In this document: positions 10,790 to 23,029 of the stretch, one piece after another
Numbering within the stretch: the stretch's first letter is position 1
Layout: the number at the start of each line of letters is the position of its first letter
NCBI GenBank assembly: GCA_021234155.1
Contig: JAJEKV010000002.1
Coordinates: forward strand, 18,527,592 to 18,591,591
DNA from: Isoetes taiwanensis
Lineage: Eukaryota; Streptophyta; Lycopodiopsida; Isoetales; Isoetaceae
Reading direction: 5' to 3'
Length of the DNA: 64,000 nucleotides
Notes under the pieces: generated by a model
Told to the model about the DNA's origin: nothing
Database searches by the model: none
What the model saw: only the letters and a program-made list of their open reading frames with translations
Made by a program: the position numbers and the translations under genes

Positions 10790-13130
10790 AAACGCGGTGC
10801 ATTATTGAGAAAAACAACATTTGAAACATCACTTCTTTGCATCTCTATGTGTTGATATCTATGTGTTTATTTAAAAAGTAAGACACATGTCAATATTTTA
10901 TTAGTTACAAGGCACATTGGAAACAACACCTCGTTTTTTCTATATGTTATAATAATGCTTTTTTACATGTCCTTATTTTAAAAAATCAATACTTAATAGC
11001 ATAAAAAACAATAGCAAGATTTCAGTAACACGTATGGTACTTTGTTAAATAACATGTAACTATTTTTAAAAACAATCTTACTTTTATGTTGTAATTTAGT
11101 TTTTCACGTGTGGTAATATTGAGACCTACATATGTAATTCTGAAAATAAACAATGCATGGTTCCACTAAAAACAACAGTGAAGAAAAAAAATACACGTTG
11201 ACAAAAAATCACAAAAACTATGTCAATTTTTTCTACGCGTGGACTTTTCTGCCAAAAGACCACCGTGGGAAAGTTCTGCAAAAAAACCATTGTCCCTTTG
11301 TGCCAATCCGGATAAACAGTGCCACGCGGACTTTTAGTTATTTTGGTGTTGTTTTTGGCATAAAACAACACTTTCGTGACATCTAAAAACAACTCAGACC
11401 AAAAATTGGGGTCGGGGTGTAATATTAACACCCCGACGGAAGTCCGGGGGTGCCTGCCGATCGCTTAGGATGCAAAATTTTGGGAGGCTCTTTGCAAAGA
11501 TTGAAGAGGCCGTGTCTCATATGGAATGGGAAGAGGTGGAGGTCACCACGATGAACGGGCAAGATATGCGGGCGATATGAACCTTGCGCCGCTCTTCTTC
11601 TCGAGGGAATTATGGGCGATTGATGCTTTGGCCAGCGGCACAACGCCGTCATGAACAACAACTAGAGTGTGTGGGTTTGCTTGGTTTGTTTGCTTATCGT
11701 GTTCTTTGTGTGTGGCAGGTCGTAGGAATGAGAAAAGGAAAAAAAAGGTGGAAAACATGGAAAATGGCTCGCAATGGATCTGCAGTCAGCCAAAAAATGC
11801 TTGTCTTTGCTTGGGAAAACCAGATTTGTCTCCGGCTTTTGGCTTCATGGCATTGAATGTGGAAAAGAAAAAAAACCGAAAAACTCAAAAACTCATAAGA
11901 AAAACATGGTCTCGATTGCATCCGCATGTGCATGGGAATAGCCCCCCGCCTTTAAGGGCTGGGCAGATCGGCTTGAGTCAAGGCAGACCGCAAGCAGGGG
12001 TTCAATCCCCGCCTCAGGTCCCGCTTCCAGCCCAGCTCGCTTCAACCTTCTTTCCTTGTCATCAACGCCTCGTATGTGGTGCAATGCATGACAGTAGCTT
12101 TTCTTCTACTCTTCTCTATTTTAAGAGCCGCCTATTTATGTCTTCTAATTTGGGGTGCATGCACAAGTATCCGCTGGTGCAATCATATGGTCGACATGTG
12201 TTTTGTGGTTTAAGCCATTATCTTTTCACGGGTGTAAGATACTACTACGCTGAATTAGCTTGTCATTCTTCAAATTGTAGCATTCACATTCTTAGTCATA
12301 CCGCTTTAGTTCCATATCCTCATTGAAAGGGGTTGGCATGTCAATGCATGCAAAGAACTTACACAGAAAGTCTTGTTTTAAGGAATATTTCCTGATGGTT
12401 TTCTTTTAGTTCATTGTCTTCATTTTTGTGACCGAATCCTGCTGACTTAAGTTGTGACTTGAATTCATCCTATCGTAAACTCTTTAATCTCTGTTAACAG
12501 AATTGGCCTACAGTGTTTCTTATTGTACAAAGAGGGAAGTTTTGGTCAGATTTTTCCAAGCACAAGCATGTGGTAATAGTTGAGGGCAGCATAAATGTTT
12601 ATAGTGCTTCATTTCCAAACTGTGTCTTCTGTAAGCTTTACGACAGCCATCTTCATTTGGACATACAGCTTCCCCTTTGCAGGTGATGAGCAAGCCCAAT
12701 CCGGCACTGTTCCAGGGAAGCTTGTGCCACAAGACCCATTGGAGACGCCTTTAGAAGCTTTCCCGCTCCTCGCTTTAGTGGAGATACAGGCCGCTTTGCT
12801 ATGTTGAGGTCAAGATCACATTTAAATTAATGGCAATGGATGTCAAGGGGCCCTTTGAAAATAGAGCCATATCAGCGCTTGACCCCATTGCGCGAATGAC
12901 GGTAACGCATGGGATCGCACTAGAGGGCATATACCCATAATCTAACGGGTGGCAATTGACTAGAGCATCCATCCGCTGATAACCACCGCTTGGTGGAAAT
13001 TCCCCGAATATTCGCTATTATTTATTTTAGGGAACCAAGGGTTTAAACTGTGACAGCGCCACGCTTGAACACCGCTGCACTCCATTCTTCGCTCCATTCA
13101 TGCCATGCTTCGCCATGGCCGACTTTCATG
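10790..13130. other. No gene seen
   Basis: AT-rich to 11400, then mixed composition. The frame at 11667-12326 has no recognisable domain and is rich in simple residues. No coherent gene is supported. Confidence 0.45.
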
Positions 13131-13147
13131 TTCACCATAGCCATCGA

Positions 13148-13212
13148 TAATGGAGTTCTTGAGCGGATAATGGAGTTCTTGAGCCATGCCGCCGGGATAA
13201 TGGAGTTCTTGA
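13148..13212. repeat. Short direct repeat, three copies
   Basis: GGATAATGGAGTTCTTGAG appears three times with slightly different spacing. No coding frame of interest overlaps it. Confidence 0.8.
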
Positions 13213-14984
13213 GTGGTTTTGCTTCCTCAAAAGCTCCGCTTTGGCGGAATGATTTTGAATAATCCCCCTGCTTCTTCCGGATCAAGATTTCGCTGAGATT
13301 TGAGGGAGCAAAACAAAGCAAAACAAAATTTTTGCCGATGAAATCTTGCATTCAAGATCTTCTAGTTCTGCTCGTGAGCAGCGACATGTATCTTTAGGTA
13401 TTGTTCTCCATGAATCGTTTTTCTTCATATAACGTAGCTCAGCCATACAGTTTGCCTCTTTTCTTCTTCTTTAGGGCCCTCAAGCAAGATAAATGGGCGG
13501 ATATCCAAGCTTGAGAGCTGGAATCCTACCGGCATGACCTCTTTTGGGACACATCTCGCCATGCGCAAGTCCGAAGCTTAGGATTTGAATGTCCACACTG
13601 CTCCTACGCTTACAAGCTCCGCACATCCGCACTCCAAAGCCTATTATTTCGCTTTATGATTGTGTTGTGTCCGAGGCAATTTTCCATTTCAAGATCTCCC
13701 CGCTTTTGCGTGATATTTTAAGCGATATTTCAAGATATTTCAGATATTTCAAGACATTGCGCATCTTGGCACCGGATGTCAGTTTTTTTTCCTTTAACTT
13801 CGCCCCTACGAAGTCCCAGACTGGCATGCAACTCTAGTTTTTCTTTCCTTCGCTCATGCTATGTGAAGAAACTTCAGATGTGGGTTTTGGGCACATTTGC
13901 TTTCCGTCCTTTAAGTTTTAACATATCATCCTCGACCTACAAAGCTATCGTATTATAAGCAGATTCCGCATCAAAGAGCCTTTGGTAATCGTAATGATGA
14001 AAGAAAAAAACACATCCCAAAGGTTAAGATATTTCAAGACATTGCGTATATTTCAAGATCTCCTTTCTTATCCTAATAATTTCTTATCTTTCAATTTCTA
14101 TCTAAATTTCTATCAAAGACAAAATCCTCAGAACACACACAACCAGCTTCTTTGATCCAAGCAACGAATTTCCACCAAACCGGGCGCTTGGTAGCCGCCA
14201 GTGTTTATGAAGCGGCGCCAAGCCGCTCGGGCCGGTTTATCACCGGAAACCCTCAAACCCGGCGGTTACCTAGCACGTGAAACCACGGGATTTTTGATGC
14301 AAGTTTTTCCTCGGCTGTATTTTTGATGCAAGTTTTTTAACCTTTGGTTACCACTTTCCTAAGTGGCTTCACCATAGCACCTGTAATCCATAAACAAAAT
14401 AGAAATGGGGTCGCCATTATTCCCCGGCGCCCATTCTCATGGCTTTACATGTGGCACCTCCGGCCAATATCACCAATGGAAATAGGTTCATGCATTCCGA
14501 CGACCGGGCGGGGCGTTGGTTTTAGGTTCTTGTTTTAGGTTCTTTAGCGCCCCAATCGCCATCTTCCATACAAGATCACGTGTTTTCCACACAAGATCAC
14601 TGTGTTTTAAGGTTCTTGAGCTCCACACCGCCGCATCTTCTACACAAGATCGCCGGATCCGCACCGCACTCTTCAAGCAAGTCTTTGAGCACCTCGCATG
14701 TTTAAGCATGTTCAAGCAGCTCGTTTTTTTATTTTTTGCATGTTTGAAGCTCATGTGTTTAAGATTTCATGCAGTTTTCAAGCGGTTCACAGGTTTAATA
14801 GGTCTTCGAAAGTTTGAGCAGTTCAAGTGTCCTCAAATTTTTGTCTTAAAGGCTATGTTTTATGGATCCTAAGCTTCAACCCTCAACTCAACGATTTCTC
14901 GCATTTAAGGTTTAAGGTTTCACAGATCTTTGCCTAAAACTCGCTTCACGTATCTTAAAACTCTATGCCTCCACATCCCCATTT

Positions 14985-15110
14985 CTATTTGTAGGGGAAT
15001 GGAGGTTGGTCCTCCATTCGGTTGCAGTGACCCGCCTCCTCGCTAACGCCGTCGGGGACCCCACTCAAAAAACCGGGAATGGAGTCCCAACCTCCATTCC
15101 CTATACATTA
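14985..15110. repeat. Imperfect inverted repeat, MITE-like
   Basis: GTAGGGGAATGGAGGTTGG at about 14991 is answered by CCAACCTCCATTCCCTATA ending near 15108, with about 80 bp between. The outer arms could be terminal inverted repeats of a small non-autonomous element. No target duplication was established. Confidence 0.5.
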
Positions 15111-16000
15111 TATTTTTCCACCATTGAAAACAATGTATTCTTTCCATTGCATTGAAAAACATTACCATTACATTACCATTACCATTGAAAACATTTACCA
15201 TTACATTAAAAATTGTAGACCATCTACATTTACATATTACATTGAAACCTCACACTTCACATTGAAACCTCAAACTCACCATTATATCTCCAAAACTCAA
15301 ATATGTCTCCGTAAACCCCGAACTCAATCATATCTCCGTAAACTTCAACTCACCGACATTTTTCTATCACTTCAAATCACAAATTCCACCCACAAGGTCC
15401 CGCCAAAATATAAAGAAACATTAGCAAAGAAAACACAAACTACCAAAGAAAAACCAGACCCTACCATAACATACCCTTACAATAACAACAAGATCACCCG
15501 CCGAAAACGTAAACAAGACAACTTAGTAGCGCATCTATAAGATCGACCGCTAGCAAGGCAAAAACATCCAAGAACCCGCAAAAAAACCATCAAACATTGA
15601 GAAAAACAAGAATAACGAAAAATAAGCTCAAATTTCGGCTTTCAAAGGATTTTACCGGCCGCCAAAACAATCAAAAACTCTTCATTGTCTCAAATCAGAA
15701 TAAGAAAAGAAAAAAAAATTAGAAATAATACCAAGCGCCAATGAGATTCGTGGTTTGTGGCATAAGAAACTACCGTGATTAAGCCAAAAGATGTTCCCCC
15801 CGCAAAGATGCGCCCACAGAAAATTGCCAAGAGAGAAAGAAAGAAAGAATTCACCGATAAACGTGGTTTTTGTCCACCCTCGCCCACGTGAAAACACCGG
15901 GTCCAGTGGGTCCATGTGCGGAACATTATGGGCACCTCTTCCCCCAAGCAAGGGCGCCGCCGTTTCCCCGTCAAAACCCCTCGCACTCCATGGGTTCCCT
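15110..16000. other. No gene seen; A/C-rich low-complexity DNA
   Basis: 15110-15540 is biased to repeated CATTACCATT and CATTGAAAAC words, which keeps a 153-codon plus-strand frame open. That frame has no domain and is best read as compositional. 15700-16000 has overlapping frames on both strands and no recognisable protein. Confidence 0.5.
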
Positions 16001-16002
16001 AG

Positions 16003-18985
16003 CACAAAATTTACCGGCTGACATTTCTTTTGTTCAAACTTGTCCAGTTGGATCCACTAGGCACGGCCATATGTAACAAAATGTTACCTCCCCCAATGCT
16101 TTTTGTATACTATTTTTATACGAGCGAGGAAAGGGCATCCAATTGTTAACAAACTCTCACTGCTCTTTAAACTGACCTTAAGGGATCTACTACAAAAAGG
16201 AATTGAACAGAGGGCCATGGAAAGATCAGGTCGGCAAGTTTTGAGCAAGGCTTGAATTTAGTAGCTCACCCAGCCAGGAAAAATGCCACTCTCTATTTGA
16301 TGTCACCTGGATAAAACATTATTTCACTCCCTTTTTTAACCTATTTTCCAGAATTTGTTTTTAGCAAAAGTAGCCAAAAAAACACCAAAATGATTTTTAC
16401 CTCACCACAAAGGATGGCCAGATTATACGGGCTGAAACCCCCCATTTTCGAACCATGGTTGTGAGTGAAGAACACGTTTCCACTTGCCATATCGACTTTA
16501 TTCAATATAAACATGAATTGGTTTTGAGCCTACATTGAAGCGCCAACTAGACCAAGATTTTAGATTATCGAAGGTAAAAATTATAATTTTAGACACACAG
16601 GTGAATTTTTATCATGTTTGTTTTGCATTCTTGTGATGTTTTTTTGGATTTTTAAGATGTTTTAGCCACATGATTGCATTCTTAAGATGTTTTAGCCACA
16701 TGATTGCATTTTATTTGCATTGAGCATCAACACGGCAAAGATTTCGGATTGTGAGAGGTACAGTATTTGGGTTGCCCTAAGGGGGCAAACCCTCGTCCAT
16801 GTGGGTTTGTGGCATATTCCAGGTACATGCCAGTATATGCCTTGAATATGCCAATAATTGCTTGTGACGTCCCCTACTTCGTCTACGATGCTCCCATCGT
16901 ATCCGAAGGCGAAGTTCATCCCCTAGCCAAACTAACAGGGGCCATCCACCTGACACCAATCCCATGAACTGGGCCAGTGAGGGAAGAGTGGATGGGTCAT
17001 TTGCCCGTCTTCCTTCGGGACCATCCTAGCTGCGGAAGCGTGAATAAACATGAGCACATAATATCAATACATCAATAAGCTCACCTAATATCAATACATC
17101 AATAAGCTCACCTCGAAGGGTGAGCACATCATAACATCACATGTACAACAACATCAATAGCATCAACATGGGGAGATCCTACCCAGGGCTCAGACTCATA
17201 GGGGATCGACTGATGGCTTGGGTCTCCAAAAGTCAATGCAGACTGAGTCATGGCAATGGATTGGGCTGGCATAAGAACATGGCTGTTGGGTAGTCCACTC
17301 CATCTGCCCCTCCCGTTCACACTTTGCGTAGTAGGTTGAAAAGCATTGGGACCGACCATAGCCCGCCGCACATAGCCAAGAGGGCTATTGCCGGGTTGCA
17401 TCTCCCCAGCCCCGATGAGGCGTGAGGAGAGTCACCTCCCCCCGTAGGCATGCATGCCCATCACAGGTGGCTAGAGTGCCACCGCCTCTTTATTCACTTG
17501 AACCTCATGGAAGGTGACGATCACCCAGAGGGTGTCGAGCTCATGCCTTGCCCACACTTAGTGGCAAGCCATTAAGCCTAGCCAAGAAGATCCCCGGTAG
17601 GCTTTACACACCGTAGGGATCAATCAATGATGAGACAAGTCCCCCTTTTCCATCGGCCTAGCCCTCCACCCACAACCAAAGTGCTCCTTAGGGCACGGGC
17701 CGCATTAATTGGGAATTAATGAGGCTATCTAGGAACATCTGCTACATAGGCTTTTAGGGTCTCTACCCCCTTCCCAATACACACTAAGAGCATAGAATGA
17801 ACACCATCATCATCAAAGAACCTGAAATATAGAATAACATCTAATCTATCTACCTAAACATCCAAAGTTACGTTCTTTTGTTAGAGCTTATGATCTCGGA
17901 ATCTATAAGGCCTCTAAGGCTGAACTAACATGCTAAACCAGCTCATTGCCAAGCCAAAAGGCGGCTTTGCACAACAGAATGACTATTTACCTGGTGGCTG
18001 ACTTGCTCCGTATCCTCGAATGCGCCCATGCCTCTCCGATCCTCGCTAAGACCGCCGTTGGAAGATCTGTTGGCAAAGACGGCTTATCAGAGCCTGGCAA
18101 TGCGAACTAGGGTCTTGGCTTGGCCGGAATGGCTCTGGGAAACCCTAATTGCGAAAAAGAAGAAGGGTTTAGGGTTTAAGGGGAAAGCCCTTAAATAGAA
18201 ACCCTTAGGGTTAGGTTAACATTGGCCAAATGGGATTTTGCCATTTGGCATGGGGTTTATAGTTGTATATGCTTATTGAACATGCACAACATACGAGGTT
18301 GCCCCCTAGGTGCAACCCTTTACGTCTCGCTAGTACTTGTCATCATGACAAGTACGCGTGACGTGGTAGTATAATATACGTATTCGGATCGTATATTATA
18401 CTGGAACGTCACATTGCTCCAAACCCATTATTGGCTCTAAACTGGCGGTCATTTTTGTTGTTGGGCAGCCCCTTTGGAAATCGGCTAACCAGTGTTCTAA
18501 GCTAACCAGTCTTTAGCTGCACAAAGACCGCTCAGCTAGCTACATTCCTGGGTTTTTGGGCTCTGATCATGATCAATTCAAAAAGAAAGAGTCCATCTCA
18601 TTATAGCACATATATGTTGTGATGGCTGTAAATTTTCCCCTTTCTATCAAGGCTCGAGAAAATGGAAAGCAGTGAGCTCAAGAAACATCATGTATTCGAG
18701 CTGGCTCAAATCCGGTGATAAATAATATTACTCTATTCTTCAGCCATCTCGGTACCATCTATAGTTGTCTAAGCATGCAACTCATATTTTCCTACTGCAG
18801 ACATAATGGATTGGGAAGGATTTTTCTTTTACAAATACAGACAATGTAACTAAATGATTATGGGAACAAATAATACATGCTGATTCATTATCAAACGGTT
18901 ATGGTAAGCTTTTTAATCTAATTTTGTGATTACTGTAAATTCTGCATCATATCACAAATAGCCAAAATTATAATTTATTTGTATA
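16003..18985 (+). repeat. Dispersed repeat X, copy 1, split by a solo LTR
   Basis: The parts 16003-16862 and 18414-18985 match, in reverse complement and in order, 35617 down to 34198. Shared blocks include ATAGTATACAAAAAGCAT (reverse complement here), the segment around CATGTGGGTTTGTGGCATAT, and CCAAAATTATAATTTATTTG at the end. Without the insertion the copy is about 1.43 kb, the same as the second copy. No protein is encoded and the element class is unknown. Confidence 0.85.
16858..18418. mobile_element. Solo LTR, 1551 bp, with TTGCT target duplication
   Basis: The insert runs 16863-18413, starts TGTGACGTCCC and ends GGAACGTCACA, so it has TG...CA termini with matching 11-base ends. It is flanked on both sides by TTGCT (16858-16862 and 18414-18418). 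The uninterrupted copy of the host repeat near 34775 (reverse complement AATAACTGCTCC) shows the empty site. TG...CA ends with a 5-bp duplication are the mark of an LTR retrotransposon. The absence of any gag-pol interior means a solo LTR left by LTR-LTR recombination. It contains telomere-like AGGGTTTAGGGTTTAAG near 18164. Confidence 0.85.
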
Positions 18986-18991
18986 AACCAT

Positions 18992-19438
18992 GTGGAACAC
19001 TCTCAACAGCCAGATGAGATTGATTATGTACTAGAAACTCCAGAAGATACAATAAATTTCAACACTTTCAAGGAAGCTATGGAGTTATCTGTGAGGCAAG
19101 TCTTCAATCCTATAACAAATAACATAAGCTCCTATTCTAATATTTCTGTATCTGCTGATAAAGATTTCATTGATTTCCCTACTAATAAACTATTTGAGTT
19201 TATCCCTGGTGGCCTTTTATCTGAAAGTGAAAATAATCAAGTAGGGGAAAATAATTGGGACTATGAATATTACTTAAATTCCTATAATCGAGCTGGAAAT
19301 ATGAACTCAAATATTTTTTCTAAAAAATCTAAAGGAAAGAAGAAAACTGTCATCTCTGCCCCTACAAATGCTCCTGCGAGCAACACTCGAAGTAAAAATG
19401 AAAAGGAAAGGAGAGGAAAGAAATCTAGAGCTATTTAA
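18992..19438 (+). pseudogene. LINE 1 (+): C-terminal part of ORF1
   Basis: A 148-codon frame just upstream of an endonuclease frame. The end is basic (KSKGKKKT and KEKERRGKKSR type runs), as expected of the nucleic-acid-binding tail of a plant L1-like ORF1 protein. The N-terminal DUF4283-like region is absent, so the element is 5'-truncated or the 5' part was replaced. It abuts repeat X at about 18985. Confidence 0.55.
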
Positions 19439-19476
19439 CCCTTTTCTGCCTTGTTTATCTGACTTCTTTTCCTTCA

Positions 19477-20160
19477 ATGAAGATTATTTCTTGGAACCTT
19501 AGAGGCATCAAAGGAGCCTTGAAAAGAAGAAGAGTGATTTCTCAACTCAAAACCTACAATGCTAATATTATCCTTTTGCAAGAGCTTAAACTTCAAAAGT
19601 TTGAATGTGCTAATCTAGGTTATTGGATAATCCCTGGTAGCTCTTCTATATGGATAGAAGCTTGTGGAACCTCGGGTGGCATTTGTATGATCTGGAAGAA
19701 TATTCTGGGTCAAGATTTTTATAACAGCCCCAGTAGAATGTGGCAGGCTACTGTCTTCAACCTGCGTGACAAGAGATTTGGCATTATCAATATCTATGCT
19801 TTTACTAATTCTAATAGGGAGGTTCTCTGGTTAGACCTGAACAATTGGATTAATACTCTAAATTGGGATAAAAAATTAGGGAACAAGATGAATATGTCAA
19901 AGCTGGAAAAATTAAACTAGAATGGTCTGATTGATGATAATTCTTTCATTCATATACCTTCCTCTAGTTCTAAATATTCTTGGTCTAATGAGAGAAAAGG
20001 GGAATCTAAGGTATATTGTGCCCTTGACAGATTCTATCTTAATGCCACTGATTCTAATATTTGGGACAATGCCTATGTGATTAGTGATGAATCTACCTCA
20101 ATCTCTGACCACCAGCCTCAATTCCTTTGTACCAACCATCAAACGTCCATTGCTAGAGCC
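19477..20160 (+). pseudogene. LINE 1 (+): ORF2 endonuclease domain, broken
   Basis: The frame begins MKIISWNLRGIKGALKRR, the standard start of the plant L1-type apurinic endonuclease, followed by ANIILLQELKL, which carries the catalytic Glu. After an in-frame TAG at 19918-19920 the same frame continues with YSWSNER, LDRFYL and the SDHQP motif. The GDFN motif expected before that is missing: sequence jumps from LNWDKKLG to NKMNMSKLEKLN, suggesting a deletion of some tens of codons. The enzyme cannot be functional. Confidence 0.85.
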
Positions 20161-20266
20161 GTAACATTCCTCTAAATTTAATACCAGCCTTTCTAAATCT
20201 GTTACCTTTTGTGATCAATTTAGAGCCTTCTATTCTAGTCTACCTCGGGTCAATGATCCTAACTCT

Positions 20267-21110
20267 ATGAAAGGTTTCTACTCCAACATTAAAAATTCAA
20301 AAGCCTGGATAAAAGCTTGGTCTAATAAAATTCAAAGAGTTAAGCAGGAAGAGAAAAATATTCTTCTTCATCAGATAAGAGATATTAGAATGGCTCTTCA
20401 AAATGATCCTTTGAGTCCTATTCTTCATCTCAAAAAGGAGGATATTGAGAGAAAAATCAAACTCATTGAGGAGATTGAGGCTAAGGGTGCTGCCATCAGA
20501 TGTAAAATTAAATACACCAATGATATGGATTCTGGATGCACAAATGTTTTCTTCAGAGTTGCCAAGTCGAGACAAATTAAAAACTCTATCACTGAAGTCA
20601 AAGATGGCTTTGGAAACACTCTTAATAAGCCTGCTGAAATTTCAAGCTTCTTCTCCTCCAGTTACTCTAAGCTTTTTCTCCTAGGGATATCTCTGAGATC
20701 ACAAAGGCTGATAATTTTAATAAGCTAATTCATTTAATTATTCCAAGTGATCAGCCTGCTATGAATATCACTGTGTCCAATATTCCAACAACTGAGGAAG
20801 TTTATTCTGTGCTAAAAAGTCTTAAGCATGGCAAATCTCCAGGCTCTAATGGCTTTCCCCTTGAATTCTATGTGCATTTCTGGGATAACATGAAGCGTGA
20901 TTTTGTGGCTTCTGTCAAAGAATTTTGGACTACCAATCATCTTCGCCTATTGCTTGTGGTTTTATTTCTTTGATTTCAAAGATAAATAAACCTACAAGCT
21001 TTTCGGATTGGAGACAATCTCCTTAACAAACTCAACCTACAAAGTTTGTGCCAAAATCATTGCTCTGAGAATCAAAGATCATTTGCAAAAATGTACACTA
21101 CAAGAGGAAG
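20267..21110 (+). pseudogene. LINE 1 (+): linker and truncated reverse transcriptase
   Basis: 20267-20728 matches the region between endonuclease and reverse transcriptase (an SGCTNVFFRVAKSRQIKNSI block, like the GD.NTKFFH..A..RR..N.I of plant LINEs). 20761-20960 opens the polymerase with LKSLKHGKSPGSNGFPLEFY. Frameshifts follow, and the remainder (ALRIKDHLQKC block at about 21060-21110) stops before the catalytic YADD region. RNase H is absent. The frame changes at about 20690, 20960 and 21000 show a dead copy. Confidence 0.85.
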
Positions 21111-21194
21111 GGTATTAGCGTCAGCCATAGAGTCAGAGGGCTATTATAGGTGATGTTTTAGGTAACAAAAGTGTTATGTAGTTAATAACAACAG

Positions 21195-21565
21195 ATGTGG
21201 ATTAAGTATCTGCTCCTAATTCTGCCGCTAGGGCTGACTCTATGGACGACGTTAGTTCATCTAAACAAACTGACTCTATTGATGACTCTATGTCTGACGC
21301 TAGCACAACTACAAGCATACACGTTATCTAACTCTAGTGCTGATGTTATCTCTGAAGCTATGTGTGACTCTAGTACTGACGCTAATGCCAAGCCTTAGTT
21401 TGACTCTATATCTGACTCTAATGCGGACGACTAATTCTGCCTCTATACTTGACGCTAACGATGACTCTATGTCTGACACTCATCGCTCCTAAGTCTGACT
21501 CTATTATTGACTCTACGTTTGATGCTAGTATTGACTCTACATTTCATGGTACTATTGACTCATAT
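21195..21565. repeat. Degenerate tandem array of GACTCTA / GACGCTA words
   Basis: Words such as TCTGACTCTA, GATGACTCTATGTCTGACGC and TATTGACTCTA recur about every 12-24 bp. Many spacings are multiples of 12, giving Ser-Asp-Ser-rich translations, but frames are broken by stops. It sits immediately after the truncated reverse transcriptase of LINE 1. Confidence 0.75.
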
Positions 21566-21599
21566 CATGCCCCAAAAATGTTTGTTGACTTCATGATAG

Positions 21600-22950
21600 G
21601 CACAAAATCAACATTTATAGCTATGAAATTGTACTACTTGAAATCATAAGCAAGGAAAGAGTTTATGGCTCATGCCACCTATTTCACCGATCAAGCTCTC
21701 AATTCAAATGGTAAATATAATAGCACAAAAGCTGTAGCGTTGTGTTGATCCAGTTCAGGAATATATTATGTAGCACGCGTACATGGCATTTTGTGCACCT
21801 CAGCATTTCATTTATATTCAATTTGTAAGTTTCAACGAAATAAAAGACATATGATTTAGGTTACATGTTAGTAACGTTTTAGAATTTGAAATGCAAAAGT
21901 AATTGCGACGCGTAACAAATAACTAAATTCATTTGTTGAAATGCGTTACAAGTAGTCCTACAATGCGTTTCAAGTAAAATCCATTACAATGCTGAAGCGC
22001 ATTTCAAAATAAAAATTTGAAATGTATTTGCGTTACAAAGTTAACATTCCTTAAAATCTAGAAACCCGTTATGGGAGTGGAAGGCACTGTAAGAGCAAGG
22101 GAAAACCAATTGAAAATCTAGAAATACATTATAGGAGAGAAAGGCACTGAAGGGCCAAGGGCAGACCAACTTGAAATCATACATGCACAATGTGCTTGGA
22201 TTGGTTACTCTTCTTCCATGCGCACATGTGGTTCTTCCTTGAAATCACTACGTACTCCAACTGGTTACTCCTCTTCTATGCGCAAAATCTTGGGCAAAGG
22301 ATGGTAAGTTCCAAGGACTCAGGTCACATCACTTTCAAAAGTTACTAGAGACTATCCTCATTAATATTTTTAACTTCACCCTTTCTTGCATGCACGAGTA
22401 CCTGCCAATTGTTCTATCAAGTGCTCTACCTCCAAACATTTGTGAACCCATCTTCAAGCTCATCAAATTATGCAGGTATAGCATTTGTACATTCTCATGT
22501 TTAAAGAATCAATTCTTATATTCATGTCATAACACCTTGTATGTGGGTGTCATTGAGGGAGATTATCATCAATGGGCTAACAGGAATGAGAGAATAAGCT
22601 GCTAAAGTATTGTGCTTATGATTTTCCACTAACATTTTTGACATCCAAGTGCATTTAATTGTCCATTTAGTCAATGATATCAAGTGGGTTGGTCCCGATC
22701 CCCGATGGATGCTTTGACCCTCAGACAAGGCATGTCCAATACTGTTTGTACTGTAAGTTATGTTGTATTGTTCATATTAGAAGGTCTATCCCTTTGACAT
22801 TTATTTTACATATCATGGGGGTGTGGTGAGTACCCATTTTGTTGTTAGCTTAATATTTCTACTATTATGTTCCCATTTTGTCGTCTAGCATGGATGTATG
22901 CCCTTTATGTTGGTTTCGAATGTTTGCTTCTACGCCCTCGAGCATGGATT
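21600..22950. other. No gene seen; probable LINE 1 3' untranslated region
   Basis: AT-rich noncoding sequence between the truncated LINE and the microsatellite. A block of about 65 bp is duplicated at 22070-22180 (TCTAGAAA..CATTATRGGAG...AAGGCACTG). The end, CTCGAGCATGGATTGAAATT (22938-22957), recurs in reverse complement at about 37130, which suggests a shared 3' terminus. Confidence 0.45.
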
Positions 22951-22960
22951 GAAATTAATA

Positions 22961-23025
22961 GAATAGAATAGAATAGAATAGAATAGAATAGAATAGAATA
23001 GAATAGAATAGAATAGAATAGAATA
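22961..23025. repeat. (GAATA)13 microsatellite
   Basis: Thirteen perfect GAATA units. On the plus side it follows the 3' end of LINE 1; on the minus strand it is (TATTC)n at the 3' end of LINE 2. Non-L1 LINEs commonly end in short tandem repeats, so it may be the tail of one of them. Confidence 0.95.
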
Positions 23026-23029
23026 GGTT

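Noticed and set aside
11958-12035. tRNA or SINE suggested by GGGGTTCAATCCCCGCC
   Set aside because: The B-box-like word is good, but no A box at suitable spacing and no cloverleaf could be drawn.
15079-15540. 153-codon plus-strand frame
   Set aside because: Open because of repeated A/C-rich words; the translation is low complexity with no domain.
17129-17401. Minus-strand 90-codon frame in the solo LTR
   Set aside because: No domain, and LTRs do not normally encode protein; likely chance.
18164-18215. Interstitial telomere repeat
   Set aside because: Only a few TTTAGGG-like words inside the solo LTR; more consistent with telomere-like promoter boxes.
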